Shown here piece after piece: positions 8,629-17,660 of a stretch of DNA of 64,000 nt (positions are counted from its first letter, which is position 1; every line of letters begins with the position of its first letter). The notes beneath the pieces were generated by a model. That model saw only the letters and a list, made by a program, of their open reading frames with translations. It had not been told where the DNA came from and searched no databases. The translations under genes were made by a program, and so were the position numbers. The stretch is taken from assembly GCF_918741275.1 (NCBI RefSeq), contig NZ_CAKKNA010000010.1:124001-188000 (forward strand), read 5' to 3'. Origin of the DNA: Bacillus sp. CECT 9360. Its GTDB lineage: Bacteria > Bacillota > Bacilli > Bacillales > DSM-1321.

Positions 8629-9651
8629 ATGGGAACGAATGAAGGAAGACTGGGAATCACTCAAAAAGTCAAGGTTTGGGGCGCTGCATTCGCAATCGGA
8701 TTGTCTCTAATCGCAGGAACATCAGCATCAGCAGAACCGAACGAACACAAAAGTAAGAAACCAGCGTTTGAATTCGGGCTTATCCCCGATATACAATATT
8801 GCGATTGTGATGCCTCCGGTACACGTTTTTACCGTGACTCGGTAAGCAAACTAAAGGATGCCGCCGCTATTCTCAATCAACATAAGCTGAGTTTCACTGT
8901 GCAGACGGGTGATATTATTGACAGGAACCTTGAGAGTTTCGATACGATTCTTCCCATTTATAATCAAGTTGAAGGGCCTAAATATCATGTTCTTGGCAAT
9001 CATGACTTCCCTGTAACAACGGACAAAGTTGTAGATATCCTGGACATGCCAAACCAATACTATGATTTCGCCAAAAAGGGCTGGCGTTTTATTGTTCTTG
9101 ATACCAATGACTTGAGCCTGTATGCAAATGCGCCAGGTTCAGCAAAGTATCAACAAGCTGAAGAGATGTATAATCAGCTGAAAACGAGTGGAACAAAAAA
9201 TGCCCAGGTTTGGAATGGGGGCGTAGGTTCCGATCAAATGAATTGGCTGCATAACGTACTCCAGAAATCAGCTAACAAAGAAGAAAAAGTTGTGGTAATC
9301 GGGCATATGCCAATCTACCCTGCCAACGAGCACAATGCCTGGAATGACGCTGCACTAATGAAAGAACTTGAATCTGCAGGAAATGTAGTGGCTTACTTTA
9401 ACGGACATAACCATGCAGGCAACTATGCTGAGAAAAACGGGATCAAATATGTAAATTTCCAGGGGATGGTTGAAACAGCCGATTCCACTGCGTTTTCTGT
9501 TATCCGTGCATATAAGGATCGTTTGGAGATCGATGGTTATGGCCGTGAGCCGGACCGGGTCCTGAAGGTGAATCCCATGGAAGAGCGGGATGGAAAACAT
9601 GAAGTTACTCAGAGCCAAGACAAAAATCACGGACAGCGCGACAACGATTAA
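8629..9651 (+). CDS. Secreted calcineurin-like metallophosphoesterase
   Basis: 340 residues. A signal peptide (hydrophobic WGAAFAIGLSLIAG, cleavage near ASA-EP) precedes the metallophosphoesterase motifs in order: LIPDIQYCD, GDIIDRN, GNHD, GHMPIYP and NGHNHAG. The DIQY form of the first motif resembles the ADPRM group that splits ADP-ribose and CDP-alcohols, so an extracellular nucleotide-pyrophosphatase or phosphodiesterase role is likely. The substrate is inference. The ATG at 8629 has GAAAGGGGA upstream. The gene is monocistronic with a strong terminator, and its charged C-terminal tail is not part of the catalytic fold. Confidence 0.82.
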   Translation: MGTNEGRLGITQKVKVWGAAFAIGLSLIAGTSASAEPNEHKSKKPAFEFGLIPDIQYCDCDASGTRFYRDSVSKLKDAAAILNQHKLSFTVQTGDIIDRNLESFDTILPIYNQVEGPKYHVLGNHDFPVTTDKVVDILDMPNQYYDFAKKGWRFIVLDTNDLSLYANAPGSAKYQQAEEMYNQLKTSGTKNAQVWNGGVGSDQMNWLHNVLQKSANKEEKVVVIGHMPIYPANEHNAWNDAALMKELESAGNVVAYFNGHNHAGNYAEKNGIKYVNFQGMVETADSTAFSVIRAYKDRLEIDGYGREPDRVLKVNPMEERDGKHEVTQSQDKNHGQRDND

Positions 9652-9660
9652 CAAATGAGA

Positions 9661-9710
9661 AGCCCGACTCCCTTTCGTGCCAGTGAAGGGAGTCGGGCTT
9701 TGTATTTTTT
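9661..9710 (+). terminator. Rho-independent terminator
   Basis: Perfect 14-bp stem AGCCCGACTCCCTT (9661-9674) with its complement at 9686-9699, followed by a T-rich run. Ends the phosphoesterase transcript. Confidence 0.9.
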
Positions 9711-9780
9711 TGCCTGAATTGCATCTGGAAGCAGGCAGGATGAGATTTCCATTTTTTATCCATCATCCTCCCTCCTGACA

Positions 9781-9999
9781 TTGGGCAAAAAGAAATGGAA
9801 GTCGAAGGAAGTATGGAACCTGTTCCGGCGGCGGTTTAAGATTTACAGGGCAGATCAATCTGACAGTCATGCCGAGCTTGTCTGTTCCAGGTGGTGGTTT
9901 CTCATCTGCAGGCTTGCCAATCGCATCCAGTTCATTGGAAGAGCCTTTGATGAAGCTGTTCTGCGGCCTTTGAACAGGAAGCCCGGCTTCCGGTATTGA
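9781..9999 (+). CDS. Possible small basic protein (72 aa), weak support
   Basis: Open frame from a TTG with no convincing ribosome site. The product would be basic and tryptophan-rich (GKKKWKSKEVWNLFRRRF, then a CSRWWFLICRLANR segment). I do not recognise it. It may be a genuine small gene, a degraded remnant or chance; the composition is more protein-like than most random frames, hence its inclusion. Confidence 0.3.
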   Translation: MGKKKWKSKEVWNLFRRRFKIYRADQSDSHAELVCSRWWFLICRLANRIQFIGRAFDEAVLRPLNRKPGFRY

Positions 10000-10101
10000 A
10001 CTGGGATATGAATCTAGCTTAGGCTACCTATCAGGCCATTCTTAGAAAAACATAGTTGCCTTCCTGCTTTTTTTGTAATCCAAAATATTATACTGAAGTT
10101 T

Positions 10102-10719
10102 TCAAGAAACCACACTATACATATGATAGCACCCATACAAAATACTAAAAGCACTGACCATTTTCGTAAGGCTGGAGTGCAATGTGAGATTTTTCCGGCC
10201 AAGAATGAAGGGCAGGGCAATGATTGTGCTGAACAGCTGCATGCCTATGACCGTTCCTGCACCGAATAATAAAATGTAGAGTGATGCCTGGGCGGCTGTG
10301 TCGACGGAGGCCATCGTAGTAACAACCATGGCGCCGCTTCCAGCCAGGCCGTGGATGATGCCTATGATGGTTGCTTTGTGGTAGATGCGGTTCTTATGTA
10401 CATGCGAATGATTGTGATCTTTATTGTAGGTAAATATAGACATCGCACCTAATAGAACAAGCATGATGCCGACGAAGAACTCAAAAGAGCTCTGCAGAAT
10501 CCCCGGAATGTTTGTTTTCAAGAGGATGACCACGATTCCGATTACAAACAAGGTTAAAGTATGACCAATTCCCCAAAATACTCCCGTTAGAGAAGAACGG
10601 AACAACTTTTTGTTTTCACCCGCCATCGTAGATACCGCGGCTACGTGGTCCGGCTCCAATGCATGCGTCACCCCCAATAGCAAGCCAAACAGTAAGACAG
10701 AAAGCAATGATAATTCCAA
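10102..10719 (-). CDS. ureH: UreH-type nickel transport membrane protein
   Basis: 205 residues, about six hydrophobic helices. It carries the HALEPDHVAAVSTM motif in helix I and a second GIGHTLTLF histidine motif, the metal-binding signatures of the UreH/NiCoT/TauE-related permeases, plus a histidine-containing loop (NKDHNHSHVHKN). It lies divergently beside the urease operon, so nickel supply for urease is the evident role. The start is TTG at 10719 with AGAGGGGAGAG upstream. The gene shares the 130-bp divergent gap that holds the urease promoter. Confidence 0.85.
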   Translation of the reverse strand: MELSLLSVLLFGLLLGVTHALEPDHVAAVSTMAGENKKLFRSSLTGVFWGIGHTLTLFVIGIVVILLKTNIPGILQSSFEFFVGIMLVLLGAMSIFTYNKDHNHSHVHKNRIYHKATIIGIIHGLAGSGAMVVTTMASVDTAAQASLYILLFGAGTVIGMQLFSTIIALPFILGRKNLTLHSSLTKMVSAFSILYGCYHMYSVVS

Positions 10720-10755
10720 AAGAAACTCTCCCCTCTAAATGTTTTGAAAAAAAGA

Positions 10756-10784
10756 TTGAAAATTTATTTTATTTATACAATAAT
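10756..10784 (+). promoter_or_regulatory. Urease operon sigma-A promoter
   Basis: TTGAAA at 10756-10761, 17-bp spacer, AATAAT at 10779-10784. Predicted transcription start near 10791, just ahead of the GlnR/TnrA box. Confidence 0.6.
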
Positions 10785-10799
10785 AAATATAACATAAAA

Positions 10800-10816
10800 T
10801 GTTAGAAAACCTAACA
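10800..10816 (+). promoter_or_regulatory. GlnR/TnrA operator of the urease operon
   Basis: TGTTAGAAAACCTAACA matches TGTNA-N7-TNACA exactly and is a 7-bp perfect inverted repeat around AAAAC. It lies downstream of the predicted start and 35 bp before ureA, a position suited to repression rather than TnrA activation. B. subtilis ure is known to be repressed by GlnR, which supports the reading. Confidence 0.8.
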
Positions 10817-10850
10817 TGTTTTTTAAATTTGTCTTTAAAGGCGGGGGAGA

Positions 10851-11153
10851 ATGAAATTAACGAGCCGTGAACAGGAGAAATTGATGATTGTGGTTGCAGC
10901 CGATTTGGCCCGACGGAGGAAGGAACGCGGTTTGACATTGAATTATCCGGAAACGATCGCGTTGATTACTTATGAATTGATGGAGATGGCCCGTGACGGG
11001 AAAACCGTCGCTCAAATTATGAAGGATGGGCAAAGAATCTTATCGCGAGAAGACGTCATGGAGGGAGTGCCTGAAATGATTCAGGATATTCAGGTCGAAG
11101 CAACGTTTCCGGACGGGACGAAACTGGTGACTGTCCATACCCCTATTCAATAA
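10851..11153 (+). CDS. ureA: Urease subunit gamma
   Basis: 100 residues, the usual length. Starts [34 protein letters not shown] and ends in the conserved [19 protein letters not shown]. UreA forms, with UreB and UreC, the nickel enzyme that hydrolyses urea to ammonia and carbamate in the cytoplasm. First gene of ureABCEFGD; ATG preceded by GCGGGGGAG. Confidence 0.97.
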   Translation: MKLTSREQEKLMIVVAADLARRRKERGLTLNYPETIALITYELMEMARDGKTVAQIMKDGQRILSREDVMEGVPEMIQDIQVEATFPDGTKLVTVHTPIQ

Positions 11154-11164
11154 GGAGGAAAAGA

Positions 11165-11470
11165 ATGATTCCAGGTGAGTATCTTCTACGCAAAGAAAAG
11201 ATTTCGTGTAATGAAGGGAAAGAAATTACGGTCTGTATGGTCGTGAACCAGGGCGATCGTCCAATCCAGGTAGGCTCCCATTTTCATTTCTACGAAGTGA
11301 ATGAAGCGTTGGTTTTGGAACGGACCCAAGCTTATGGAACGCGGCTGAACATTCCGGCTGGCACTTCTGTCCGGTTTGAACCAGGGGATCCGAAAGAGGT
11401 TCAATTGATCCCTTTTGGCGGAGAAAGAAAAGTCTATGGATTTAACAATAAAGTGGATGGAGGGCTGTAA
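11165..11470 (+). CDS. ureB: Urease subunit beta
   Basis: 101 residues. The IPGEYLL start, [13 protein letters not shown] core and [22 protein letters not shown] region are diagnostic. Structural subunit of the urease trimer; separate from UreA as in most bacteria. The AAGGAGGAAAAG ribosome site gives an unambiguous start 11 bases after ureA. Confidence 0.97.
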   Translation: MIPGEYLLRKEKISCNEGKEITVCMVVNQGDRPIQVGSHFHFYEVNEALVLERTQAYGTRLNIPAGTSVRFEPGDPKEVQLIPFGGERKVYGFNNKVDGGL

Positions 11471-11471
11471 T

Positions 11472-13181
11472 ATGGGATTGGAAATGTCGAGAAGGCAATA
11501 TAGTTCCATGTTTGGGCCGACAACCGGCGATCGTGTCCGTTTGGCGGACACGGACCTATTTATCGAGATTGAGAAGGACTATACAACCTATGGGGATGAA
11601 GTGAAGTTTGGCGGAGGGAAGGTCATTAGGGATGGGATGGGCCAGCACCCGCTTGCCACCCGGGCTGACAGTGTGGATACCGTTATTACAAATGCGATCA
11701 TTATCGATTTCACAGGCATATATAAAGCAGATGTCGGGTTGAAGGATGGTTACATATCCGCGATTGGTAAAGCGGGGAATCCGCTGTTGATGGATGACGT
11801 TGATATAGTGATTGGTGCTTCCACAGAAGTGATTGCCGGGGAAGGCAAGATTCTTACAGCAGGCGGGATTGATGCGCATATCCATTTTATCTGTCCGCAG
11901 CAAATTGAAACGGCGCTCACTTCCGGGGTGACGACAATGATCGGCGGGGGTACAGGTCCGGCGACCGGGACGAATGCGACTACCTGTACGCCTGGAGAGT
12001 TCCATATTCACCGGATGCTGGAGGCGGCGGAGGCCTTTCCGATGAACATTGGGTTTCTAGGGAAAGGAAATGCTTCACATACTGCACCGTTGGCCGAACA
12101 AATCGAGGCTGGAGCCATCGGCTTAAAGCTTCATGAAGATTGGGGCAGCACGCCATCCGCGATTCATCATAGCTTGCTGGTGGCAGATGAATACGATGTC
12201 CAAATTGCCATTCATACAGATACATTGAATGAAAGTGGGTTTGTGGAAGATACATTAAAGGCGATCGATGGCCGCTTGATCCATACGTATCATACAGAAG
12301 GAGCGGGAGGCGGCCATGCGCCGGACATTATTAAAGTGGCAAGCTATGACTATATTTTGCCTTCCTCCACGAATCCTACAAGGCCATTCACGAAAAATAC
12401 GATCGATGAGCATTTGGATATGTTGATGGTTTGTCACCATTTGGATCCTTCCATTCCGGAAGACCTGGCGTTTGCCGATTCACGGATTCGGAAGGAAACG
12501 ATTGCCGCAGAAGATATTCTTCATGATTTGGGTGTTTTCAGCATGATAAGTTCTGATTCACAAGCGATGGGGCGGGTCGGGGAAGTAATCACGAGAACCT
12601 GGCAGACGGCTCATAAAATGAAACTGCAGCAAGCCCGACTGCCGGAGGAATATAACGATGGGGACAACTTCCGCGTAAAGCGCTATGTCGCCAAATATAC
12701 GATCAATCCGGCAATTGCCCATGGAATTTCCGATTATGTCGGCTCAATCGAAAAAGGCAAACTTGCCGACCTGGTGCTGTGGGATCCTGCCTTTTTCGGG
12801 ATCAAGCCAGAGCTAATCTTAAAAGGCGGCATGATCGCCTATAGTGTAATGGGTGACCCGAATGCCTCCATCCCGACGCCTCAGCCTGTTTTATTCCGGC
12901 CGATGTTCGGTTCTTACGGGAAATCGGTTGGTTCGACCAGCATGACATTCCTGTCAAAAGCGGCGATTGAAAAGGGAGTTCCTGATAAGCTGGGGCTGGA
13001 GAAGATCATCAAGCCTGTCCATAGCATCCGCAATCTGACGAAAAAGGATATGAAATGGAATGACGGAACGCCCAATATTGAAGTGGATCCGCAAACGTAT
13101 GATGTAAAGGTAAACGGGGAAATCATCACCTGCGAGCCGGTGGAAATCTTGCCGATGGCTCAGCGATATCATCTTTTTTAA
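11472..13181 (+). CDS. ureC: Urease subunit alpha (catalytic)
   Basis: 569 residues, the normal length. Nickel ligands and catalytic residues are all present: HIH at about 136-138 (GGIDAHIHF), carbamylated lysine at about 219 (GLKLHEDWG), histidines in [10 protein letters not shown] and [14 protein letters not shown], the mobile-flap cysteine in MVCHHLDP, and the aspartate in [14 protein letters not shown]. The ATG at 11472 follows GGAGGG and sits one base after the ureB stop; longer in-frame starts would overlap ureB and are not needed. Should be fully functional if nickel is inserted by UreEFGD. Confidence 0.97.
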   Translation: MGLEMSRRQYSSMFGPTTGDRVRLADTDLFIEIEKDYTTYGDEVKFGGGKVIRDGMGQHPLATRADSVDTVITNAIIIDFTGIYKADVGLKDGYISAIGKAGNPLLMDDVDIVIGASTEVIAGEGKILTAGGIDAHIHFICPQQIETALTSGVTTMIGGGTGPATGTNATTCTPGEFHIHRMLEAAEAFPMNIGFLGKGNASHTAPLAEQIEAGAIGLKLHEDWGSTPSAIHHSLLVADEYDVQIAIHTDTLNESGFVEDTLKAIDGRLIHTYHTEGAGGGHAPDIIKVASYDYILPSSTNPTRPFTKNTIDEHLDMLMVCHHLDPSIPEDLAFADSRIRKETIAAEDILHDLGVFSMISSDSQAMGRVGEVITRTWQTAHKMKLQQARLPEEYNDGDNFRVKRYVAKYTINPAIAHGISDYVGSIEKGKLADLVLWDPAFFGIKPELILKGGMIAYSVMGDPNASIPTPQPVLFRPMFGSYGKSVGSTSMTFLSKAAIEKGVPDKLGLEKIIKPVHSIRNLTKKDMKWNDGTPNIEVDPQTYDVKVNGEIITCEPVEILPMAQRYHLF

Positions 13182-13193
13182 GGAGGATTTTCG

Positions 13194-13640
13194 ATGATAA
13201 TTGAACGTGTAGTTGCGAATGCAAACGAGGTATCGGTTGACCATCTTCATAAGGAAAAAGTGTATTTAGCTAGCGGCGATTTATTAAAAAGGGTTCAACG
13301 GGTCAAAACCGACCATGGAAGAGAACTGGGCATCCGGTTAACTACAGAACGGGAGCTTCATCGCGGGGATATTCTTTATATGGATGATAAAAACGCGATT
13401 GTCGTCGATGTACTATCGAATGATGTCCTGGTGATCCGGCCGGAAAGTCTTGAAGTGATGGGTGTGATCGCGCATCAAATCGGAAACAGGCACACCCCTG
13501 CTCAATTTGACGGTGATGAAATGATTGTTGAGTATGATTATTTAATAGAAGAGATGCTAACCCGCCAACAGGTTGCTTTTTCGCGAGAGGAGCGCACGTT
13601 AAACGAGGCATTCCGTCCGATAGGCCATTCGCATGACTAA
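13194..13640 (+). CDS. ureE: Urease accessory protein UreE (nickel metallochaperone)
   Basis: 148 residues. N-terminal peptide-binding domain, then the metal-binding domain with EVMGVIAHQIGNRHTP, whose histidines bind nickel at the dimer interface. The C-terminal tail is short (GHSHD) rather than a long polyhistidine tract, so nickel storage is probably limited. AAGGAGG precedes the ATG. Overlaps ureF by eight bases. Confidence 0.93.
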   Translation: MIIERVVANANEVSVDHLHKEKVYLASGDLLKRVQRVKTDHGRELGIRLTTERELHRGDILYMDDKNAIVVDVLSNDVLVIRPESLEVMGVIAHQIGNRHTPAQFDGDEMIVEYDYLIEEMLTRQQVAFSREERTLNEAFRPIGHSHD

Positions 13641-14301
13641 CGCTGCCTTAACCTTGATGCAAATTTGCGATTCCAATTTTCCGACCGGTTCATTTTCGCA
13701 TTCCTATGGTCTGGAAACCTACATCCAGGAAGGGAAAGTGACCAATGCTGAAACATTCGCGGGCTGGCTGCATGCCTATTTAGAAGGCTCACTATGCTAC
13801 AATGACGGATTATCTGCTGCGCTGTTATACGATGGCCACAATATCCATGAATTAGACCGGCTGTTATACGTGTCATCCCTGTCCCGGGAAACCAGGGAAG
13901 GGGCAAAAAGGGTAGGCGGGCGGATGGTGGAGTTGTTAATGGCGCTGGAAGCCGTACCGGCACTTTCCGACTATCGCCGGCAGATCAAGAAAAAAGAGGC
14001 CTTCGGTCATCCGGCATTGGCATTTGGCCTATTTTGCAACGAGATGGGAATTGGTAAGGGAGAATGCGTGACCGCATACCTATATACGGCCATCTCTTCT
14101 ATCATCCAAAACGCCGTCAGAGGGATTCCTTTAGGGCAGACTGATGGCCAGCGTTTATTATTTTCTTTTCAACAAAATATAAAAGACGTTGTCGCCAAAA
14201 TCGATACCCTTACAATCGATGACTTTGGTATATCGCCGCCGGGTATAGAGCTTGCGGCTATGTTGCACGAGGACTTGCATGTCCGCTTGTTTATGTCTTA
14301 A
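13633..14301 (+). CDS. ureF: Urease accessory protein UreF
   Basis: 222 residues, all-helical. CDSNFPTGSFSHSYGLETY is the family signature, and a C-terminal AMLHEDLHVRLFMS completes it. UreF with UreD and UreG forms the GTP-dependent activation complex and gates UreG GTPase activity. It overlaps ureE, so translation is likely coupled. Confidence 0.94.
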   Translation: MTNAALTLMQICDSNFPTGSFSHSYGLETYIQEGKVTNAETFAGWLHAYLEGSLCYNDGLSAALLYDGHNIHELDRLLYVSSLSRETREGAKRVGGRMVELLMALEAVPALSDYRRQIKKKEAFGHPALAFGLFCNEMGIGKGECVTAYLYTAISSIIQNAVRGIPLGQTDGQRLLFSFQQNIKDVVAKIDTLTIDDFGISPPGIELAAMLHEDLHVRLFMS

Positions 14302-14332
14302 TCGGAAAAATAAATAGAAACGGGGAGATGGC

Positions 14333-14947
14333 ATGACACTAAGAATTGGAATCGGCGGACCGGTTGGAGCGGGAAAAACGATGCTTGTAGAACGGTTGAC
14401 CCGGGCGCTGGACGACGAGTATAATCTGGCGGTTATCACGAATGATATCTATACAAAAGAAGACGCGCTTTTTTTAGTGAAAAACAGCGTGCTTTCCGAA
14501 GACCGGATTATCGGCGTGGAAACGGGAGGTTGTCCCCATACGGCGATTCGCGAGGATGCGAGCATGAATTTTGTGGCGATTGACGAATTGCTTGAACGTC
14601 ATGAAGGATTGGATATCATTTTCGTGGAAAGCGGCGGCGATAATTTGGCGGCAACCTTCAGCCCGGAACTCGTCGATTTCTCAATTTACATCATTGACGT
14701 GGCCCAAGGGGAGAAAATTCCGCGCAAAGGTGGACAGGGCATGATCAAGTCCGACCTGTTTGTCATAAACAAAATCGATTTGGCACCTTATGTTGGGGCA
14801 AGTTTAGAAGTGATGGAGAGGGATACATTATCCACGCGCGGCAACAAACCGTTCTTTTTTACCAATTTAAAAGAAGATCTCGGGTTGGAGGGGGTTATCA
14901 ATTGGATTAAAGAGGAATGTCTATTGGTAGGGCTGGAGAATGGATGA
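14333..14947 (+). CDS. ureG: Urease accessory GTPase UreG
   Basis: 204 residues. P-loop [13 protein letters not shown], the metal-binding [13 protein letters not shown] motif, the [15 protein letters not shown] segment and the guanine-specificity [11 protein letters not shown] are intact. UreG delivers nickel to apo-urease at the cost of GTP. No histidine-rich N-terminal extension. Start ATG after GGGGAG; overlaps ureD. Confidence 0.96.
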   Translation: MTLRIGIGGPVGAGKTMLVERLTRALDDEYNLAVITNDIYTKEDALFLVKNSVLSEDRIIGVETGGCPHTAIREDASMNFVAIDELLERHEGLDIIFVESGGDNLAATFSPELVDFSIYIIDVAQGEKIPRKGGQGMIKSDLFVINKIDLAPYVGASLEVMERDTLSTRGNKPFFFTNLKEDLGLEGVINWIKEECLLVGLENG

Positions 14948-15740
14948 GTGGACCGGTTATGCGGAGCTCGAGACAATAAGGCAGCATGGCCGCACCATTC
15001 TATCAAGCAAATACCACTATGGATCCTTTAAAATCACCCATCCGTTATATTTGGATAATGAAACGGAAGCCACCCTTTATTGGCTAAGTGTGGGCGGCGG
15101 GTATGTAAACGGCGACACATACCGAATGATCCTTCGTGCCGGAGAGGGCAGTGCGGTTACGCTCAGGACTCAAGGAGCGACCAAAATATACCGGACCATT
15201 GATCAACCTCCCATCCAGGAAAATCAGTTTGAATTAGAAAGTGATGCTAGTCTGTTCTTTATGCCTGAACCTACGATTCTATACAGGGATGCCAGGTTTC
15301 ATCAATTCACAGAAATCTACATGAAGAAGCGGGCGACCCTTTTCCTTACGGATATATTGACGCCTGGCTGGTCTCCGGATGGTGCATTATTTTCCTATCA
15401 AGACTACCGATCTGTTGTGAAGGTGTTTTATGAAGGAGAACTGGTGGTGCTTGATCGATTGCTGCTTGAACCAGCTAAGCATATAAACGAGACCGGCTAT
15501 CTGGAATCCTACTCGCATTTTGGTTCTGCTATTGTCATAAGTGACTTGTTCACCGTTGAAGGAACGGAATCTATTAAGCAGCTTGTTCAAGGTTTTGAAG
15601 GAGTTCGTCTCGGATTGTCGGCCTTGCCATGCGTAAACGGGTTTTGTTTACGTATCTTCGCGCATAATACAGGGGTAGTGGAAGAAATTATGACATGCAT
15701 TCAGCGGATTTTAAAAGAAAACATGAATAGCTTGGAATAA
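14940..15740 (+). CDS. ureD: Urease accessory protein UreD
   Basis: 266 residues. [19 protein letters not shown] and the central [12 protein letters not shown] stretch identify UreD, the scaffold that binds urease and conducts nickel from UreG. Last gene of ureABCEFGD, the order seen in other Bacillus ureases, and followed by a terminator. Confidence 0.92.
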   Translation: MDEWTGYAELETIRQHGRTILSSKYHYGSFKITHPLYLDNETEATLYWLSVGGGYVNGDTYRMILRAGEGSAVTLRTQGATKIYRTIDQPPIQENQFELESDASLFFMPEPTILYRDARFHQFTEIYMKKRATLFLTDILTPGWSPDGALFSYQDYRSVVKVFYEGELVVLDRLLLEPAKHINETGYLESYSHFGSAIVISDLFTVEGTESIKQLVQGFEGVRLGLSALPCVNGFCLRIFAHNTGVVEEIMTCIQRILKENMNSLE

Positions 15741-15746
15741 ATTACC

Positions 15747-15778
15747 AGCACTGGATGAATAATATCCGGTGCTTTTTA
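15747..15778 (+). terminator. Urease operon terminator
   Basis: AGCACTGGAT (15747-15756) pairs with ATCCGGTGCT (15764-15773, one G-U), then TTTTT. Confidence 0.8.
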
Positions 15779-15862
15779 TGTTTAAGGCGAAACATTAAGG
15801 CGGTCATACCATGGAATGTTAGCGTTACCACAATTTTTTTTAAAAATTTAACCGAAATTTTA

Positions 15863-15891
15863 TTGAAATTTTCTGAAAAAACAAATACAAT
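15863..15891 (+). promoter_or_regulatory. urtABCDE sigma-A promoter
   Basis: TTGAAA at 15863-15868, 17-bp spacer, TACAAT at 15886-15891. Same spacer length and same -35 hexamer as the urease promoter. Confidence 0.65.
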
Positions 15892-15906
15892 AACTAATAT
15901 TAGTTA

Positions 15907-15946
15907 TGTTATATAACATAACATTAAAATGTTTTGAAAACTTACA
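15907..15946 (+). promoter_or_regulatory. GlnR/TnrA operators of the urt operon
   Basis: TGTTATATAACATAACA at 15907-15923 matches TGTNA-N7-TNACA. A second site, TGTTTTGAAAACTTACA at 15930-15946, matches with one deviation. The first begins 15 bases after the -10 box, exactly the gap seen at ureA. Nitrogen-status control of urea uptake is the natural interpretation. Confidence 0.72.
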
Positions 15947-15975
15947 TAGAGGAGGTTGATCCAAAAAAACAAAAA

Positions 15976-16045
15976 GGAGTATCTTACAGCCATAAGATAC
16001 TCCCTTTAAATCAGGCATACATATCGTGTGATTGCCTGATTTTAA
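15976..16045. promoter_or_regulatory. Two tandem hairpins in the urtA leader
   Basis: Hairpin 1: an 11-bp perfect stem (GGAGTATCTTA, 15976-15986, with 15993-16003) and a 6-nt loop. On the minus strand it is followed by a long T-run, so it reads best as a reverse-strand terminator. Hairpin 2: AAATCAGGCA (16008-16017) with TGCCTGATTT (16033-16042), followed by a T-run on the plus strand. A smaller inverted repeat TTATACA/TGTATAA lies at 16046-16063. All are between the promoter and urtA. Confidence 0.6.
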
Positions 16046-16085
16046 TTATACACATTTGTATAAGTAAAATCGATGGAGAGAAGGT

Positions 16086-17342
16086 ATGTCAATGAAACGA
16101 AGCAAAGTCGTAAAAGCTAGTTTAACGTTTTTATTAATTCTTATATTCGCAATAGGATCCGGTTGTGCCGCAAGCAATCTGGTCAGCAAAGATAAACAGA
16201 CTGAAGCATCGGAAAAGAAGGGTTCTTCCGATGAAGTAGAGGTAGGCGTCCTGCATTCCTTAAGCGGGACGATGGCCATCAGTGAGGTTTCCTTACGCGA
16301 TGCGGAGTTAATGGCGATAGAAGAGATAAATGCCGCCGGAGGAGTTTTAGGGAAGAAGATAAAGCCGATCGTGGAAGACGGGGCTTCCGATTGGCCGACA
16401 TTTGCCGAAAAAGCAAAGAAGTTATTGCAAAAGGATGAAGTTGCGACGATTTTTGGAGGATGGACATCCGCAAGCCGTAAATCGATGCTGCCGGTAGTAG
16501 AACAGAATAATGGTTTACTCTGGTATCCGGTCCAATATGAGGGCATGGAGCAGTCGCCGAATATTTTTTATACAGGGGCGACAACCAACCAGCAAATTGT
16601 CCCTTCTGTCACTTGGTTATTAGAGAATAAAGGAAAGAAATTCTTCCTGATTGGTTCTGACTATGTGTTCCCGCGAACCGCCAATAAAATCATCAAAGCC
16701 CAGCTTAAAGCCGAGGGCGGGGAGCTATTAGGGGAAGAATATACGCCGATGGGACACACGGATTATAGTACGTTGATCAGCAAAATCAAAAAAGAAAAAC
16801 CGGAGGTCGTATACAATACGTTGAATGGAGACAGTAACGTCGCGTTCTTCAAGCAATTAAAAGATGCAGGCCTTACATCCAAAGATGTCACGGTCCTGAG
16901 CGTCAGTGTAGCGGAGGAAGAGATCCGCGGGATTGGCGTCGATGTCCTGGAAGGGCATTTAGCAGCCTGGAATTACTTCCAGACCACGGATACTCCGGAA
17001 AACAAAACATTTGTCGAGAAATACAAAGCGAAGTATGGGGATGACCGCGTTACTGGCGATCCGATCGAAGCTGCTTATTTTGCGGTATATCTATGGGCTG
17101 AAGCGGTGGAGAAAGCTGGGTCCTTTGATGTCGAGAAAGTAAAATCGGCCGCAGATGGAATTGAGTTCAAGGCGCCCGGCGGCACAGTGAAAATCGACGG
17201 CGAAACCCAGCACACCTATAAAACCGTCCGGATCGGGGCAGTTCAAAAAGACGGACAGTTCAAGGAATTGTGGAATTCCGGGGAGCCGGTAAAACCGGAT
17301 CCATATCTAAAAAGCTATGAATGGGCAAAAGGATTGCAATAA
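16086..17342 (+). CDS. urtA: Urea ABC transporter substrate-binding lipoprotein UrtA
   Basis: 418 residues. Lipoprotein signal ending in IGSGC, then a type I periplasmic-binding fold of the amide/urea family: [54 protein letters not shown] and [17 protein letters not shown]. Captures urea outside the membrane and delivers it to UrtBC. First gene of urtABCDE, with a 318-bp gap before urtB that contains a repeat array. ATG at 16086 or 16092; both follow GGAGAGAAGG. Confidence 0.95.
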   Translation: MSMKRSKVVKASLTFLLILIFAIGSGCAASNLVSKDKQTEASEKKGSSDEVEVGVLHSLSGTMAISEVSLRDAELMAIEEINAAGGVLGKKIKPIVEDGASDWPTFAEKAKKLLQKDEVATIFGGWTSASRKSMLPVVEQNNGLLWYPVQYEGMEQSPNIFYTGATTNQQIVPSVTWLLENKGKKFFLIGSDYVFPRTANKIIKAQLKAEGGELLGEEYTPMGHTDYSTLISKIKKEKPEVVYNTLNGDSNVAFFKQLKDAGLTSKDVTVLSVSVAEEEIRGIGVDVLEGHLAAWNYFQTTDTPENKTFVEKYKAKYGDDRVTGDPIEAAYFAVYLWAEAVEKAGSFDVEKVKSAADGIEFKAPGGTVKIDGETQHTYKTVRIGAVQKDGQFKELWNSGEPVKPDPYLKSYEWAKGLQ

Positions 17343-17660
17343 AGGTACAAAGAAGGGGTTCTGGTCAGCGAACCCCTTCATAAAGAGAGAGTATAACTTT
17401 CATAACTTTATAAAATGTCTAACTGCGCGGGATTTAATATCAGAACAGAGGTATTATTTTGAAAATCCGAGATTTATTATCCAAATTCAGAATTTATTAT
17501 CCAAACTTAGGATTTATTATCCAAACTCACGGTTTATTATCCAAATACCGGAAATGCGTTTGTGATTTGACTTAGACGGTTTTAGTTTAAAGTTCCTTAT
17601 TTACAGAGGCGGCTGCACTTTTCTTATTTGAAAATTCTTTACAAATGGAGGTGGATCTGA
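17343..17660. other. Intra-operon gap between urtA and urtB
   Basis: No gene. Contains the four-copy 20-bp array at 17471-17550, then AT-rich sequence up to the GGAGGTGG ribosome site of urtB. No clear terminator, so urtB-E may still be read from the urtA promoter. Confidence 0.6.
17471..17550. repeat. Array A: four 20-bp units
   Basis: Core TTATTATCCAAA recurs at exact 20-bp steps (17474, 17494, 17514, 17534) with variable flanks. Non-coding and located inside the urt operon. Confidence 0.9.

Noticed and set aside
15957-16010. Leader peptide (TTG start, 17 codons) before urtA
   Set aside because: AGGAGG directly abuts the TTG with no spacer, and no regulatory codon run is evident.
16046-16063. 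TTATACA/TGTATAA inverted repeat as another GntR operator
   Set aside because: The half-sites are in the opposite arrangement with a 4-bp gap and do not give TTGTATACAA.
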